A stretch of 64,000 bases of DNA, from NCBI RefSeq assembly GCF_014873915.1, contig NZ_JADBEJ010000004.1:1674001-1738000 (forward strand), read 5' to 3'. This DNA comes from Amycolatopsis roodepoortensis (lineage in GTDB: Bacteria > Actinomycetota > Actinomycetes > Mycobacteriales > Pseudonocardiaceae). Position numbers and translations under genes: made by a program. Shown here one piece after another: positions 63,052 through 64,000 of the stretch. Position 1 is the stretch's first letter. The number at the start of each line of letters is the position of its first letter. The notes beneath the pieces are model-generated. The model searched no databases, was not told the DNA's origin, and saw only the letters and a list, made by a program, of their open reading frames with translations.

Positions 63052-63191
63052 GGACATCGGGCTCGCACCCGATGACGGGGACAAGTGTAGCGGAGGCTTG
63101 AACGTCACCTTCCGGGGCCACCGTCGTTAAGGTCCTATGACGCCGGTCTCAGTCCCCCAAGATCGGCCCATCCCCACTGGAGGACCTGTTC

Positions 63192-64000
63192 ATGCGGCAA
63201 CGACTGCCCCGTGTGCTGGCACTTCCGGCCGCCGCGGCCCTGCTTCTGCTGACCGCGGCCCCGGCGATCGCCCAGGACATCCCGACCACGCCGATCCCCG
63301 ATCCGGCCAATCCGGGACAGCCGCCGATGTCGGCGCCGATCGGCCCCCAGCCGCTCGGGAAGGCGGTCGGTGACGCGGGAGCGGCGCTGGGCGTGCTGCG
63401 GCTGCTGCCGAACGCGGTGCCGACGAGCGCGATCCTGCCCGGGGCGGACAAGCTGCTGCCGAAGCAGTCCGCGCTCGAGGCCGGGATGGGTCTCTCCAGC
63501 GCGCAGGCCAACTCCGAGGCCTACCTGAGCTATGAGAAGGCGATCGCGCAGTCGTCGCCGTTCGGCCTGTCCGCCGCGGGCAACGCGCCGCAGACGCCGG
63601 GCAGCCTCGTGCAGACGGCCCTGCCGGACAACCCGAAGCCGATCAGCGGCGGCCTCAACGCGCCGACGAACCCGCTGTTCAACCTCGGCCTGCTCAACGG
63701 CGAGGCGCACGCGCGCTGGAGCCCGACGCTCGGACCGTGCGTCGGCACGATCGCCGACTCGAGCACGTCGATCGCGAACCTCGCGCTGCTGCCGACCATC
63801 CCGAACATCCCGGGCGCCGACCAGCTGACCCAGGCTTCGGACCAGCTCAAGGCGGGCCTGTCCGCGCTCGGCCCGCTGGCGAACCTCGGCGGGCTGCTTT
63901 CGGGTACCAGCACCAACGCCGACGGCAAGGGCGCCGTGCTGAGCCTGCCGAACACGCTGTCGTCGCGTTCGGTCGTGCGGCTGGTCGACATCCCCGGCTC
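63192..64000 (+). CDS. Secreted protein of unknown function (3' end outside window)
   Basis: The first 269 residues are present and the frame is still open at the window edge. ATG 63192 follows GGAGGAC. A Sec signal (RQRLPRVLALPAAAALLLLTAAPAIA) is followed by a Pro-rich start (QDIPTTPIPDPANPGQPP) and a Leu/Ala/Gly-rich body with a few conserved-looking blocks (WSPTLGPCVG). I do not recognise a catalytic domain; similar secreted proteins are common in Pseudonocardiales. Confidence 0.75.
   Translation, partial: MRQRLPRVLALPAAAALLLLTAAPAIAQDIPTTPIPDPANPGQPPMSAPIGPQPLGKAVGDAGAALGVLRLLPNAVPTSAILPGADKLLPKQSALEAGMGLSSAQANSEAYLSYEKAIAQSSPFGLSAAGNAPQTPGSLVQTALPDNPKPISGGLNAPTNPLFNLGLLNGEAHARWSPTLGPCVGTIADSSTSIANLALLPTIPNIPGADQLTQASDQLKAGLSALGPLANLGGLLSGTSTNADGKGAVLSLPNTLSSRSVVRLVDIPG

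Overview
The window is a high-GC actinobacterial chromosome segment, most likely from a Pseudonocardiales such as Amycolatopsis (inference). Grounds: strong G/C third-position codon bias, many GTG/TTG and apparently leaderless starts, Lsr2, ClpC1-like ClpC, a PE/PPE-like pair with EspG, a SARP/AfsR-like regulator and a MhuD-type heme oxygenase. The gene order beta-carbonic anhydrase / mutY / hydrolase / mhuD ... clpC / lsr2 / lysS ... coaX-panD-panC ... folK-B-P-E / ftsH ... hpt / tilS / metalloprotease / dacB / ppa follows, as I recall it, the Mycobacterium tuberculosis Rv3588c-Rv3628 segment, with lineage-specific insertions.

Layout. 1-8.2 kb: end of a beta-carbonic anhydrase, mutY, a Tat-exported amidase, a hydrolase, an M1 lipoprotein peptidase, a flavin monooxygenase, mhuD, a sirtuin and a membrane EEP phosphatase. 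8.3-15.7 kb: DrrAB-type ABC exporter, an AfsR-like regulator, a second M1 peptidase, pyroglutamyl peptidase. 15.7-24.5 kb: membrane-anchored Hsp70-like protein, HigBA, ClpC, an iron-box-controlled FhuF-like protein, a DinB-like protein, a 166-bp inverted structure, an AraC regulator and Lsr2. 24.6-40.7 kb: LysS, two methyltransferases, the pantothenate/CoA genes, membrane proteins, a MerR regulator, the folate operon and FtsH. 40.9-44.7 kb: two EspG chaperones and a PPE/PE-like pair. 44.9-50.2 kb: Hpt, TilS, a metalloprotease, DacB and Ppa. 50.4-57.5 kb: GlyA with a ZTP riboswitch, an L11 paralogue with a zinc-finger partner, gamma-carbonic anhydrase, an M14 carboxypeptidase, TetR, a GreA-like factor and a membrane-anchored phosphate-binding-like protein. 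57.6-62.9 kb: a translationally coupled lipase/SDR/diiron/flavin-monooxygenase operon with a divergent TetR. The end holds tRNA-Thr(CGU) and the start of a secreted protein.

The most notable candidate system is a divergent ribosomal protein L11 paralogue. Two prolines that thiopeptide antibiotics contact in ordinary L11 are replaced in it. Its leaderless promoter has the 19-bp spacer and dyad typical of MerR control, and nearly the same promoter stands in front of a MerR gene 17 kb away. This looks like an inducible, drug-insensitive L11 swap (hypothesis). A second theme is the density of intergenic repeat families: palindromic GAAGGSCCCYTTC-type hairpins, nested TTTCGC palindromes, CAGTCCTCT elements, and arrays whose 12-base core recurs exactly every 21 bases. 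Several of these supply the stop codon of the neighbouring gene.
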